The translations under genes were made by a program, and so were the position numbers. The notes below the pieces were generated by a model. It was given only the letters and a program-made list of their open reading frames with translations, was not told the DNA's origin and made no database searches. DNA of 64,000 nt from Trichoplusia ni (taxonomy: Eukaryota; Arthropoda; Insecta; Lepidoptera; Noctuidae): the NCBI RefSeq assembly GCF_003590095.1, contig NC_039478.1, positions 17,546,001 to 17,610,000 of the forward strand. The letters are read 5' to 3'. This document shows positions 11,581 to 23,916 of this stretch, piece after piece (positions within the stretch are counted from its first letter, which is position 1; every line of letters starts with the position of its first letter).

Positions 11581-12546
11581 GATATTCAAATATAACCTTA
11601 AATGTCGGTTTCTCGTCGCTTAACCGCTGTATCTGACATCCATGACCTTTGGGGTTAGTTATTTATAGAATTTGTGCTAATTGAATACTCAAAATGTCAA
11701 AATAAGGGAACTCCGGTTGAGTACGAGTATTAGGTAGAATTCGCCGTTTAATAATTAAATTACCTTAAATTGGAGTTTAATAAGAAACAACGTCGGTTAA
11801 GTGTAGTGTCTTGATCATTAGCGAGAAGTCTTTATTCTAGCCGCATAAAGCAGACACTTACCTAAAACTTGGGTTATTTGACAGCTATGTGTAAGAAAAA
11901 ATAGAGTAAAATACCGAAATACATTTCTAAATAGAAGGAATAGAAGGTCGACTAATTTCGGACCCAATCGACGTCCTTAACGTCCGAGTTTATTAGGGGG
12001 TGTTGAGTTGAAACTAGTCAGGCGATCCCGATAAATACGAGTTAGTTAACAGTTATAAAATAATTACAAATCCGCCTGACAAAACTCATTATAATGAAAT
12101 GGTCATCACTACAAAAACCATTGTTCCTCTCTGGTATAAATTATTTAAAATGCAGTAACTACTCGAGGAGTCGTGAATACAGATGTTAATTAAGGATAAC
12201 GCTGTAGAACAGATAAATAAAGTCGGTTTCACAGATTACAAATAAATTTCAGGTAATGGTCCATTTAATGGTAGGAATCTTGATTGGTTTTTCCCGAAGT
12301 GGTAATATTCGCTGTATGCATTAAATGTTCTCTTCTTAATTAAAAAACTGCTTTTAACCACTACTGAATTAATATTTATAAAACAGTTTTTAAACAAAGA
12401 TTTAATACCGTAATGTGCTCTTAATCTCTTTTTCGTACACTATATTTCACTGTCTGTTTTAAAATCGAAAAACTGTAATTGTAAACTTTTAAGTTTCATG
12501 CGAAAATCATCGCAATTATTTTCACAAAATGTTGAAAATGAAAATG
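11581..12546. other. No gene seen; carries one R4 motif
   Basis: GAAACTAGTCAGGCGATCCCGATAAATA-type sequence at 12010-12037 recurs at 19986-20013 and 55153-55180. Nothing else is identifiable. Confidence 0.5.
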
Positions 12547-12572
12547 AAAATTAGACCGGGTGGTCTAATTTT
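12547..12572. repeat. Perfect 11-bp hairpin
   Basis: AAAATTAGACC (12547-12557) and GGTCTAATTTT (12562-12572) are exact inverted repeats around a GGGT loop. There is no target duplication and no frame. It may be a remnant of a terminal inverted repeat. Confidence 0.6.
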
Positions 12573-12901
12573 CGCTCGCATAGAAAGGCGTGTGGCAAAG
12601 CGTTCTCCAAACCAAAATTGCCACAGCATATTGTGCTACCACCACCAAATGATCAGACAAAATTAGCCATCGCAGGATAAACTATTCTCTGTGGCGATGC
12701 GGGTCAAAAGCTGTAATTATAGTCGAGACCGAGACACAAAGAGTGTACCTTTTCATACACTCAGCACAAACATGAAAGACCAGTAATGAACTTTGTTGAA
12801 TTCAAATATATGTAGTTACATAAAAGCCCTAATTAGCGTTCACAATATGGCGACGGATTGCATCACGGCCGAACGCCTCTGCTTAATGTTTTATGTTTTA
12901 T

Positions 12902-13102
12902 ATATGTACGCAAAACTTTGTATGTATGAATGTTTGTTAATCTTTCACGCAAAAACTACTGAACGAATTTAGAGGAAACTTAGAACACAGAAAGTTTATT
13001 ACCAGGATTAATACATAGGATTGTTTTTATCCAAATTGTATGTCCCCGTAAGATCATTTTGGATTTCGAGCAGGCGGGCCCGCAGGCAACATCTAGTGTT
13101 AA
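12902..13102 (-). repeat. Dispersed repeat R2, degraded
   Basis: Read on the plus strand it runs from TATGTATGAATGTTTGTTAATCTTTCACGC through AAAACTACTGAACGAATTTAG to GCGGGCCCGCAGGCAACATC. This is the reverse of the ACTAGC-TGTTGCCCGCG start seen in the R1 and R2 repeats, so the element lies on the minus strand. Similar ordered blocks are at 30691-30895. Confidence 0.6.
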
Positions 13103-14124
13103 ATAATTTTAAAAATTATGTCATTCATTTATCATTCTTAGTGCTTGCGTGAACAAGTTAATTTCGCTCGTTAAATCTCTTTGTAACTATATGACAGATG
13201 ACTTAATGGGCCTTATTGTGACTGTTAAAGTCCAAGGACTGTCTTCTCAAATTTTGTTTTGTACCAACCATGTTGACGGCGGTTTTATGTGTGTTGTTCC
13301 GGCTCCATTTACATGACAACGGTGTGCTATGTTTTGTTGTGATTTTAAAGATGTTTTCGTTCCGTACTCAAGGGGTGAAAACGAAAACCTATCTCTGAAC
13401 CTCTGTTCTCTGTCTCTAAATCTAAAATCATAACAGACCGTTGAAATGTTCATAGATAACGTACTTTGTTATATCAATATTAAAAATGATATTAAGCTAC
13501 GATTGTTATGCTGATGAAAAAGTTTTTGTTTAACGAAAATATTAATCCTCTTAAGTCAAGAAAACTGTTCCAGCTGTTTATAACTTGTCTACAACGTATA
13601 ACGTGCAATGTAAATAACTCGACTGAATTTGTTTATTTGTATAGGTCATAACATGTGTAAAGAAAGAGCCGAGTATGAATACAATGTAAATGAGCGTGTT
13701 AACATTATGCGTATAAGTAATTAATCTTGTCAATGGGAGCACTGATTGATGGCAGCTGATATCACGACGCTATTCAACAAACCTATATACAAGTATTATA
13801 CATATACATATAATCATAGATTTATTAAGCAATCGGAACGAACTAAATTCAAATACACATTACGATACACTGAGCGGTCCATACAACAACTGGCACAAGA
13901 AAAGAAAATGTTAACTGAAAAAATTTAAATACTACTGACTAACTCGGGTAGTATACCAACAAATTTATTTATCACACAACAAATGTATGATCTTTAAAAT
14001 TACTTGCGTTCGTCTTTATTTGGAGAATCATTTGAATGTCATATAACTTTAGACTGGGTCTCACTATCTGACCGTAACAACTGTTGCTTAACCTTGATTG
14101 TTAATGTGTGTAATTGAATCTTTA
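13103..14124. other. No gene seen
   Basis: A 68-codon minus frame at 13247-13453 (arginine-rich, repeating FRDRE-like units) and a 60-codon plus frame at 13746-13928 have no splice or promoter context. I see no named repeat. Confidence 0.5.
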
Positions 14125-14282
14125 GTTTTTTTTTTGTTACGGCAGCAACAGAAATATATCATCTGTGAAAATTTCAACTATTACATGTTATGGTTCATGA
14201 TGTAGAGCCTGGTGATAGACGGTCGGACAGACAGACAGTGGACCCCAATAATGGGGTTCTGTTTTTACCCTTTGGATACAGA
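14125..14282 (+). repeat. Dispersed repeat R3, 3' half
   Basis: Ordered blocks are GGCAGCAACAGAAATATATC, CTGTGAAAATTTCAACTAT, TAGAGCCTGGTGATAGACGG, a GACAGACAGACAG run and TTTTTACCCTTTGGATACAG. These match the second half of the R3 copies at 8555 and 47383. Confidence 0.7.
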
Positions 14283-14730
14283 GAGCAGAGAGTTTGTATA
14301 TAAGAAATTATACCCATATAAATTTAAAATTATAAAATATATTGAGTAAGTTTTATATGTTACAGAATATCATGCTCGGCCACGCCACAAAAAGGTTATT
14401 AATTAAAATTCATACGATGAATAATATGTTTACATCAAATTATTTTATGACCCTAATTATACATTGTTGTAGTGGGATATTTTATTTTTAGACTCGAAAA
14501 TCTGACAAACAAATCAAAATAAGACCAATTTAAAACACATTACGATAAGTAATCTTTGAAACCCGTTTAACTGTCGCTAGTACATCTAGCCATTGCCCTC
14601 TGCTTGTTAAATCACAATGACAGTACCAATGGCCTTTGTTTACAGACAATTTCGTTCAAGTAGTTGTTGTAGAACAATTTTCTAATCTGTCAAGCACAGC
14701 TCCCTCCCTAGTAGTTGGCCGCGACAAGGC

Positions 14731-14744
14731 GTTGCCATGGCAAC
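14731..14744. promoter_or_regulatory. X-box/RFX-type palindrome, second copy
   Basis: GTTGCCATGGCAAC is identical to 2044-2057, and again preceded by GC. The wider flanks of the two copies differ, so they do not look like two ends of a recent duplication. The site lies about 70 bp from the tail of a SINE B. Confidence 0.45.
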
Positions 14745-14809
14745 GTGATAACAAAGTTGTATGGTCAATTCAACTTATCTTAACGCGAGGCGCTATGTGT
14801 TCATAAGAA

Positions 14810-15078
14810 TAGAATAATAATAATATGCCACGGCTTTCACACGACGCTATCTAGATTCTAGACTCAAACTAAGCAAACCATGTATATGAGTACTAGACAA
14901 CTGTTAGGCATACTTTTAATGTATTTCTAAATACATACATAATATAGATAAATTACACCCAAACATGGAACAATTCATCATACTTATCACAAAAACATTT
15001 GTCTTAGGTAAGAATCGAACCCACGACCTCCGATATATCAGTCAAGGCCACAAACCACTAGACCAACTGAACATGTTA
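14810..15078 (-). mobile_element. tRNA-derived SINE, family B, full length
   Basis: On the minus strand the head has an A box (TGGTCTAGTGG, 15065-15055) and a B box (GGGTTCGATTC, 15022-15012). A body follows with TGTTTGGGTGTAATTTATC and TTTGAGTCTAGAATCTAGAT. It ends GTCGTGTGAAAGCCGTGG plus an ATATTATTATTATT tail (14824-14811). A 3' end of the same family is on the plus strand at 39245-39316, with the same final block and ATT tail. A 66-codon frame starting in this head (15042-15242) is a shadow. Confidence 0.85.
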
Positions 15079-15892
15079 ATATACAGTGACGTAATATCTT
15101 GATATGTCTTCAATTTGTGTGTCACTGTCTCACAAATCTGAGCTTCAACAATAAACAATGCTGTCAATAGCACGCACGCATCGCCACCCTCCCAGACGAG
15201 TATCTGACAATTGTTTTTTTTTCTGATTAATGCCTTTGACAATGTGGATATTTTTGTATTGTATATTGTTTTGTTTCTGAATTAAGAATGTTCATTGAGT
15301 ACATCAATAGAAAATAGGTTTTAAAGTTTGTAAATAATTTTATCGTGATATTTTTTAAGATAAAGTTTCATCTTTAATTCAATAAAGTATAAAATACTTA
15401 CACATTTTTTGGCAGAAAAATAGTGTTTCTTAGTTTACAAAAAAAAATGTTTTCCAATAAAATGTTTTCCAAGTTAATATATTACAAGTTACCGTAGCGA
15501 TTTCAAATACAGAACAATTGATTTCTTACAAACGAAAAGAGGAAAAAGTGGATGTAATGGATCGGGAGAACAACCAGTAATAGAAAATGGGATCCTATGT
15601 TACTTGCCTAATGACCCGTAGTCCATTAATATTTATTCCTTTTCAATAGCTGGTCGATCGTAGCGTTTGCACCTGTCGTACCTTTTTTGGTCCCGGTTTT
15701 GTTTTAAAAAATTGATTATGTCAGTATTAGTCCATTAGAAAGAGTAGGGAATTTATAAGGAATTTTAGAATATTTTTACATATAAACATAAAATAAATAA
15801 TCAATTGTTTTGGTAATTAATACTGCATATAACTGGTCTGCTTTTGTAAGACGACTAAAAAATCACCGTGTATATGTTCCTATGTAGGGGTT
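15079..15892. other. No gene seen
   Basis: AT-rich; nothing identifiable. Confidence 0.5.
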
Positions 15893-16122
15893 TATCGGAA
15901 GGCACGTAAAAATATGGGTCCCGGCTATTAATACATCCTTGACCGTCGTTACGGGTAGCTACTAGCTACATAGTCTGACAACCAATCTTACTAAGGGGTA
16001 TCGAGCTACTCTGGTAACTAAGTAGAGGAGATATAGGATATAGGAGGATACTCCTTGAAAAACACTGGTACTTAGCAGCTGGTTAGACTGGAAGTCGACT
16101 CGAACATTGTTGCTAAAACGCA
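15893..16122 (+). mobile_element. 5S rRNA-related SINE, 5'-truncated
   Basis: It lacks the 5S-like head. It begins at TCGGAAGGCACGT and continues in the same order as the complete copy at 43253-43649: GGTCCCGGCTATT, GACCGTCGTTACGGGTAG, AGTCTGACAACCAATCTTAC, AAGGGGTATCGAG, AAAACACTGGTACTTAGC, GGAAGTCGACTCGAACA. A short insertion of GGATATA repeats (16029-16046) breaks the middle. Confidence 0.75.
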
Positions 16123-16163
16123 AGAGTGATATTGCTGTCATATAGCTGATAGCTAGATAGATA

Positions 16164-16428
16164 ACTAGCTGTTGCCCGCGACTTCGTCCGCTAGGTTAGA
16201 AGATATAAGTTATAATTTATACCTGCCCTGTTTTTTCCAAATTTTCCATTATATCTTCGCTCCTATTAGTTACAGCGTGACGGTATATAGCCTAAAACAT
16301 TTCACGATGAATGGTCTATTCAATACAAAAAGAATTTTCCAATTTGAATCAGTAGTTTCTGAGATTAGCGCGTTCAAACAAACAAACTCTTCAGCTTTAT
16401 ATATTAGTATATATATAAATATATAGAT
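16164..16428 (+). repeat. Dispersed repeat R1
   Basis: It starts ACTAGCTGTTGCCCGCGACT and ends CTTCAGCTTTATATATTAGT plus an AT-rich tail (TATATATAAATATATAG). It lies about 40 bp downstream of the truncated 5S-related SINE. An 84-codon frame (16172-16426) runs through most of it; see the finding on the shared frame. Confidence 0.8.
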
Positions 16429-17210
16429 TAATTCCAGTACCAACAATATTCCAAAGTAACATACAATGATAGACTTATTTTCAACTTAATCTGTCAAAGT
16501 GTTAACGTTACATTCACGTAGCCGAGTAAGACCTATTCCTAAATAAACAGCTGTAATGTTGAGAAAATAGTACAGAATAAGTATCTTACCAAAACTAGCT
16601 TATCTATTTATCCTTACAAGAAAACAACATTCTCTGAATTCAGACGAATATATGAGATAAGGGTAGGTTACAACTATAATAGGTACAAGCAAAAACCTTG
16701 TTAACACAGAACACTATTACCGATGGCTGCACTGAGTGCTATTTCTTAATTTACTTTTATTTTCTGTAACAGTTCAATCTTATATCAGACAGATGTGTTT
16801 ACGGACAGTGCCTCCGTTTCCAAAGACTTAACTGAAGCGATGAAATGAAGATGCGGTGAAGTGTTTAAGATAGTATTAAGTTTCAAATTGATTTTATTTT
16901 GAAATTGTGATACAACTATTGTAGTGATAGAATTTTTTTTTTTAATTCTAATAGAATTATAGCTCTCTGTGGTGCTTTCAACGATAATAGTCTTACTCTA
17001 GTCTATTAGAGTTCATATCACTTGAGATGGCTCACTGCACTACGTAGCGTTATCTTGTATAAAAAAAGTCAACTTAATTTGGGCAGACTATAGTCCAATT
17101 TATAAAGACATTGTGCAAATTGACCAAATTATCAAGTAAATACGAGAAGACCCACCTACTGTAAAGCGCGACTCGCATCTCAAGATTACCAAGCTGTTAT
17201 ATTTTTAAAT

Positions 17211-17302
17211 GCCACCCAAAAAATACCCTCGGGATAAAAGATTTTATCTAGGCTACTCCAAATACTAATTGATGCGCAGACGAAGTCGCGGGCACCAGGT
17301 AG
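17211..17302 (-). repeat. Fragment of an R2-type repeat
   Basis: The reverse complement starts CTGGTGCCCGCGACTTCGTC and contains TTGGAGTAGCCTAGATAAAA and TTATCCCGAGGGTA. Only this first part, about 90 bp, is recognisable. Confidence 0.55.
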
Positions 17303-19280
17303 CACCAGTAAGTAATAATGTCAACTGACAAAATGTTCTCTACTACGCACATAAAAAACTATTCAAAAAAAGTCGCTTAGCTTTTAGTTTAAACAAGTTG
17401 GTACACGAGTTTATGGGTACTGAAAGTAGAAAAACAGGTAAAACCGATTTCCTAATCTACTACATAAACTTTGGACGTAAACTTCTATTCATGGGTAGGA
17501 AATATTTCAGGGAACATCCGACAGGTTAATTTGTTAGAAAATTGTGTGCGAACTCAATTTATTGACCGTTGCTTTTTTTTCCTTCGGGCTTTAAAAGTTA
17601 TCGTTTAATTTTGAGACCTCGTAGTAACCCAAGTTTATCTCCGGGTTTTGATGTATCGTATTTGGAAAGTTTGGCAAGATTTTATTTAATATACTTTAAA
17701 GGTTAGGAGTTTGTTTTTAATAAGATACCGATAAGCAGTAAGACGTGAGGATTCTTGTTGGTCTTGACGTTATTATGCAGGAGAAGTACCAGATTAGGTG
17801 AGAATGTCATAAAGTTGTTAATTAGCGATAAGAAGAATACTGAATACGAAATAGGACTATTTTTATAAAAAATAAAACATATCATCAGATGCTTAGAATA
17901 ATCATAATAATCGGTAAGTTCAAATGGAAAATCGTATGCAGTTTACAAATGTCATTTGAAAGAGAAAGAAAGAAAGAAAATACGTATAATTGCGTAGTTG
18001 AAGACGGATAAATAATAAAAACAGCACAAAGACGACACAATAACAAAATTCAGGTATACAAAATCAGATGAGTACATCACACAAATCTTTGATAACGTCC
18101 TGTCATATTAGCTGCCCTAAGCTGACTAATCGGACATTACGCCGTCCGGCAAATTGCGCGGCATTAAACATGAACGACGCGGATTAGATAACCGTGATGC
18201 TGTGATGAAGGCAATAAACTGATGTTATCTGATACTATAGGATTTTTATCGTCGTTTTTTTTTCTTACAAATCTGTGAAATATTTGTTTTGTTGTAAATT
18301 CTCATTTTTTGTTACCGTCACTGAAATCACAGTTGACATTGTTTTTATTTAGAAATATTTTGTGTTTAATGGCGACTGGCAAAAGATACTGATACACAGG
18401 AAGGAAATACTGGCCAAAGCACGATAAGAAATTTAAACAAATTAATCTAGTTTTGTTATTTTTTTTGTAAAATGCCTAATTGAATGTTGTTGAAAAAAAT
18501 AATGTCGACTTTCTTTCGGCATGGCACGTTTGCAACAAAACAAGTCTAATTCTTTACGCCAAATTATTGCCTGCAAATGATATTCTTATTCTGCATATTC
18601 GCGAAAAGAAGTATATTTTCTAGCTTCTTTCTTTACTTGAATAGAACTTTAATGAGGTGGAAAAAATCGTCTCTCCATAAATATGAGACAATTTATCGTA
18701 ACGATGATTGCTGAGGATAACAGATATACTACAAAATAGAAAATTCAGGTTCTTACAACTTTAATGCATAAAGGTTTTGGTCATTTTTTTCTTTGATCAT
18801 CTTTTGAAAAGAGTCGAGAAGTAGGAATTATTTTAAAACTTTTTTTTCCGCTGGAATGTGCGATAACAAGGTTCCATTATTAAACAGACATTTGTTTGAA
18901 TTAATTAGTAGTAGATTTTATTTCAATTTTGCGGCGTCAAAGATTACAAAATGTCATATTTATAAAATCAATCTGCCCGTTGACACTAGTTCATTGATTG
19001 TTCTAACCAAATCATGGAAGTACAGATTAAGAATCACATTCACAGAATACTTTAAAGATATTATATTAACTCCCTTTCTGATCGGACAATGCCTTTGACT
19101 GGCTGTCTTTCAATAGAGCAAGTCATTGAGATGAAATATGAGCCAAAGCCTTGGAAATGATTTATATACATACTAGTAGACTTATTGTTACATTAATAGA
19201 AGTTAGTCTATTGATAGTATGTTCCATTTTTGTTCTGTCACAAAAACCAAATAAATACAGATTCTTTATAATGTTTTATT
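17303..19280. other. No gene seen
   Basis: It holds a GAAA microsatellite at 17958-17980 and a CpG-rich unique patch at 18110-18180 (GGACATTACGCCGTCCGGC region). The frames at 17703-17885 and 18856-19098 are AT reading without domains. Confidence 0.5.
17958..17980. repeat. GAAA microsatellite
   Basis: GAAAGAGAAAGAAAGAAAGA, a short imperfect tetranucleotide run. Confidence 0.85.
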
Positions 19281-19645
19281 TTTAAGGTTTCGTACCCAAA
19301 GGGTTAAACTCTACTACTGAACGTCGAATGTAGGTCCGTGTATGCGTCCGTCCCTCACGAGACTGTATCTCATAAACCCTAGTAGATAGACACTTGAAAT
19401 TTGCACTGATAATTTATGTATGTTGCCTCTATAATAATAAACACAAAAAGTAAAGATTAACCTTTAGTAATGGTTTTTACGTTTCATAATAATCGTTATA
19501 ATTTGCGGATTAAAATTCCGGAGGGAGAGGAATAAAATTGGCCGATAAAAATTTACTATCCCCAACTGATTTGTTGTCTTTAGTCTATTTGTAAGGAACC
19601 TCAAAGTCCCAAGCCCGAATCGCACCTGACCAGTTTTTTATTCAT
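19281..19645 (-). repeat. Dispersed repeat R3, near full length
   Basis: The reverse complement starts ACTGGTCAGGTGCGATTCGG, passes through TTTATGAGATACAGTCTCGT and ends TTAACCCTTTGGGTACGAAAC. Order and ends match 8555-8932 on the other strand. The central AT-rich part differs, so this is an old copy. Confidence 0.65.
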
Positions 19646-22600
19646 TGATTTTTGTTGTACACCTAAAGTTATAATTCGACTTGTTCCCTAAAATACACAG
19701 TTTGAACATACGAAACCAATTTGATTGATCAGTCTTTTCATATAAAACCTTATTTAAGATTATTTTCGTCAAAGCTAATTTATTGAAACACCCACATAAC
19801 GCCAACCCGAATTACGAAATACAAAGCGAGATGTACGAAAATAACAATTACTTTCAATAGCAAAATTGAAAAGTATAAGTCGATTAAGTAGAAGTTTCAA
19901 AAAGCTACTTGTTATGAACGATCTACATTTATTACTTAACAACTTTCACGGCTTCAAATCTTGATTGAGGACTCTGGTTGAGTGCGAAACTAGTCGGGTG
20001 ATCCCGATCAATACACACCAGGAAACTGTTCTTGAACAAATTTTAAATTGTTACTTCAAACTTGAACTATATATTAATATCAACACTTGAAATTACAGTG
20101 TTACTATGGGACAACAATAAGTGATTTCTGGCAAAGGGTGCTGTTATTGCAATGGTACGTTATTCAGTTCAGCAGAACTGCAAGTCGACTCCAAGAAGGC
20201 TTCTGACAAATCTACGTACAAAGGAATACCAATAACAAAATAAAATCAATCATTACAGACAGACAACACAAATCAATACTAAAATACCTACCGATACGAA
20301 AGATGAAGAATAATAATTTTAATTATTTTTTTAATTTTACAAAATTATACATCCGATTACAAATAAAAACTGTTGAGCCAAACTTGATGACATTTTTAAG
20401 GGACCAAAACACAGTCTGAAGTTCTGGAGTAGGTATGAAGCGTAAAAAAAAATACCGACGACTTGAGAACGTCCTCTTTTTCGGCTGGAAAAACGCACAA
20501 TTGATGCTCAAATCAATAAAACATTAATAATAGTTATATGTCAGATGGATTCGTCTATATGGATAGTACAAAAAAATAAATAAAATGTTAACGTGATCTG
20601 GCTGGCAACCAACACATCTTATTCCGTAGTTACGAAAGCCCCGTTATATTGATTTGTGCCTCAAGAAGTGATACGAATGACTAATTTGTTTTTACGAGAT
20701 CGCGTTCGTATATGGGCTCTTCATTTTGATTTGCGTGAATATTCTGAAATGTCTGTTTACCGAAACCATGTATGGAATTTGTATTCGCGCCAGTGCTTGA
20801 ATTTAATTTTAATTCAGTCTCAATGTAACGGTTAATAATATCGAATTTTGATTAAATTACTAGAATACTTTATTACATACTGAATTACATTATTCAATTT
20901 ACATAATTTTGTAGTTACAATGGCGAAATTAACTCTTTAAAAGTAAAAAGTATATTCGATCTTGTATCATGTAAAACTATCAAGAAACAGTAAACAACTA
21001 ATCAATTGTGTCATAATTGTTTTAATGTTATGTGATTATCTCTCGAAAACTACAATTAATTGACATTAAAAAACAAGAATTCAATCCTGAAAACTACTGA
21101 ACTACCTCAATACGGAAGGACTACTGCAGAACGCGTAAAACGGGTTGTATTACAAAAACAAAACGAAGATTACAATTCAGACTTTGACTCATTACAGCTG
21201 ATTTCTCGGAAAGCGCAGAGAAACAAATTAAAGGAGAAGAGAGACATAAAATGCACCAGTCGGCAATCTTCTCGTATCGTAAAAGTTAATCTCAGAGTTT
21301 ATCGTACTCCAACGATGGGACATATTGGCTCCCCATAACATATTTAATCAAGTTGAAATGTTAACGGGACCCGATACATCACTATTTGAAAAGATGAAGG
21401 GATGATTAATTATTCTCTCGTTTGTGGGATTCCCAAGAGAGAATGTCCCGTGGAAAGGTATTTGCGGAACCCTCTGGGAGCTAAGTGCTTCGAATTCCTA
21501 ACTGAGTACACAGACTTGATTAATATTTTAATCATCCTTTGCCTTTTGTGCTTTGTTTTGAGTTTTTTTTAGAAAGGAATAAGTTTCAAATAAATTTATT
21601 GTGCGCTTTATTCTTCGCAATGGCAAAAAAGGCATGTCAAAATACTTAAAAATAATTTTATGCCTTGATATGAATATTTTTATAGTTAAATGGTGCCGCA
21701 GACTAGCATTTAATTAGCTGATTTTCAACTAAGTAGTCTTGTAGTTGAGCCTATAATTCGTTCAGCAGTTATTTTTTTTCAAAAACTTTATACTTAATAG
21801 TTGATGTACAAAAACAACGTCAATTATTTCGGCCAGAACTAAGTATGAACTATTTTGAAACTAACTTTTCTCAGAATTAAGTTACGTAACAAATTAGAAG
21901 ACAAAAATATTTTAATTCAAGCTTTCACTATTTTGGCTCTTCAACGACATCTTTCATTCAAAACAGCAAGTCAATCAGTTATTTTGTAGAGCAACCTACT
22001 AAATATTCATCCGAGTCAAAACGTTTCAGGAATTTCACTGTGGTTTTTGATGGATGCTATAATATTTATCTTTTAGGCTGTGGAACTATTCTACGTCGAC
22101 TGTCGTTTGCTCCACCTTGTCTTTCAACGAAAGGAATAAATAAAACCTCATTATTATTTTCGAAACAATTAGTAAACAATCTTCAGAAAAGGTTATTTCA
22201 ATTGTTTTTATCTGGTATTGTTTACCCGCTCTCAACGCCTACTTAATTTGAATTTTGTGTTTTAGAAATTGAGTTACTTGGGATATTCTTTGTTTCAATT
22301 TGATATTATGGGGCAACTTTATTGTTTTCTTTTTGTATCTAGCTCTCCACGGTAAAAGTTAAATTATAATGTTGAAGTTTAGAGTATCAGACACTCTTCA
22401 AAATTTCTTGCCAGTTAGTTATATCTAGGTATAACGATTTTAATATATATTTTTAATGTCTTGATTTTTCTAGCGTATTCAAATATGGTCCTTAAAATAA
22501 ACTTGTTAAAGACGAATTTGATGTACTCAATAACAGAAGCCTTGATGCAAACGTGAGCCAACCCTTAGACACGGAATTACGGTCGGCGTTGATTAAATCA

Positions 22601-23243
22601 TATCTGATATTAAATTGTCTTCGATTTTGTGCCTATGTGCTGGGAATTGATGTGGGGAAATAACATGATATAATAGAGAATCGAAAAACAGAAATGCTAA
22701 GAAAATGGAGTACATGAACTTTGGCATGTCTGACAATGTACTTGTAGATATAAACATTTATTGAGTATCATTATTTTAAATACAAAACATTATGTCAAAG
22801 AAACAGGTTCAGTAATAAATTTAAATTGTGTTGACATAACAAAGTACCAAGCAATCGCCACTACTTTATAAAGATGCTATTATCTTTATTGAAATTCAAG
22901 CACACTCGTAAGACAGGAATAGATCATTATTCAAATCCCTATGATACATAAAACTCAATAAGATGATAACTTGAACCATGTTCCGCAACGAGTCAAGATT
23001 ATGTTTACTACGGTTAGGTAAACTATTCCATACTTAACTTTCAATCCCACACATGTCACATCGTCAATATCATCCCCTAATTTGATTCTCTGTCAAGGCC
23101 TTTATCAACAAACTAATCACGCACAAAACAAAAACAATCTATACTTGAACTAGTAGGTATACCTATGCCTATAAGTCAGAAATATACAAAACCTGTTAAC
23201 AAACCGTATTAGGCATATTCGTACACATAATGTTTATAAATCT
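19646..23243. other. No gene seen; one R4 motif and one basic open frame
   Basis: R4 motif at 19986-20013. The 92-codon frame at 21060-21338 is rich in Lys, Arg, Gln and Ser; it starts at TTG and shows no clear splice sites. Just downstream, ATTCTCTC (21411-21418) and AGAGAGAAT (21436-21444) form a small inverted repeat. Frames at 20323-20511 and 22040-22246 look like chance. Confidence 0.5.
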
Positions 23244-23410
23244 TTGATAGTCCATACGGGAAGACAGAGGCTAAAAAATCTGACAGTAAGTCCGACTGAA
23301 GGGTATCGTGTTGCCCAGGTCAAAAGTCAAAAGAATGTCAAAATAGGCAATCACTCGTTGTAAAACACTGGTGGTCGAGCTAGAAATACTTGGGAAAAGG
23401 CTAATCATTA
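23244..23410 (+). mobile_element. 5S rRNA-related SINE, 3' part, degraded
   Basis: It keeps AAATCTGACAGTAAGTCCGA, AAGGGTATCGTGTTGCCCAG, CAATCACTCGTTGTAAAACA and CTTGGGAAAAGGCTAATCAT in the order of the complete copy at 43253-43649. The head and first half are missing. Confidence 0.7.
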
Positions 23411-23916
23411 TTTTATAAGTTCAATTACATATTTCCAACTGGATTTTATGAGCGGTTTACTTTCATATAAATCGCGAACTTATCTCGCAATATATTTTTG
23501 GTTGTAAAACTATGTTTGCTCAAAACCTGCCACCAAATATCGTAAGACTCAAACATTCAGATAACGTATCACGGATCATGGTATTAGGGGATTACTCTGC
23601 TATCACGTAACGTGAAATTAAAGGTTAACGTTAAGACTTTGTTGTTTACCGCGGTTCTGTGAAATGCTTGTGATATGAGTCGGGATGTCACTACCTATAA
23701 GTATATTGAAAGAGAATCCAACTTCATTTCAAATTGCAAACAAGGTTCAAATTATGATAAAACTTTAATAAAAATAAACTTTTTTTTCATCTGCTATAAT
23801 GGAGCTCATTTACAGGGTGACAAAAAAAACATGATTTCACAAAAAAAAAAAATCATTTTCGCTATTGCATAACTTTCATTTCAACACACGTAAATATAAA
23901 ACTCATCAGAACTTAC

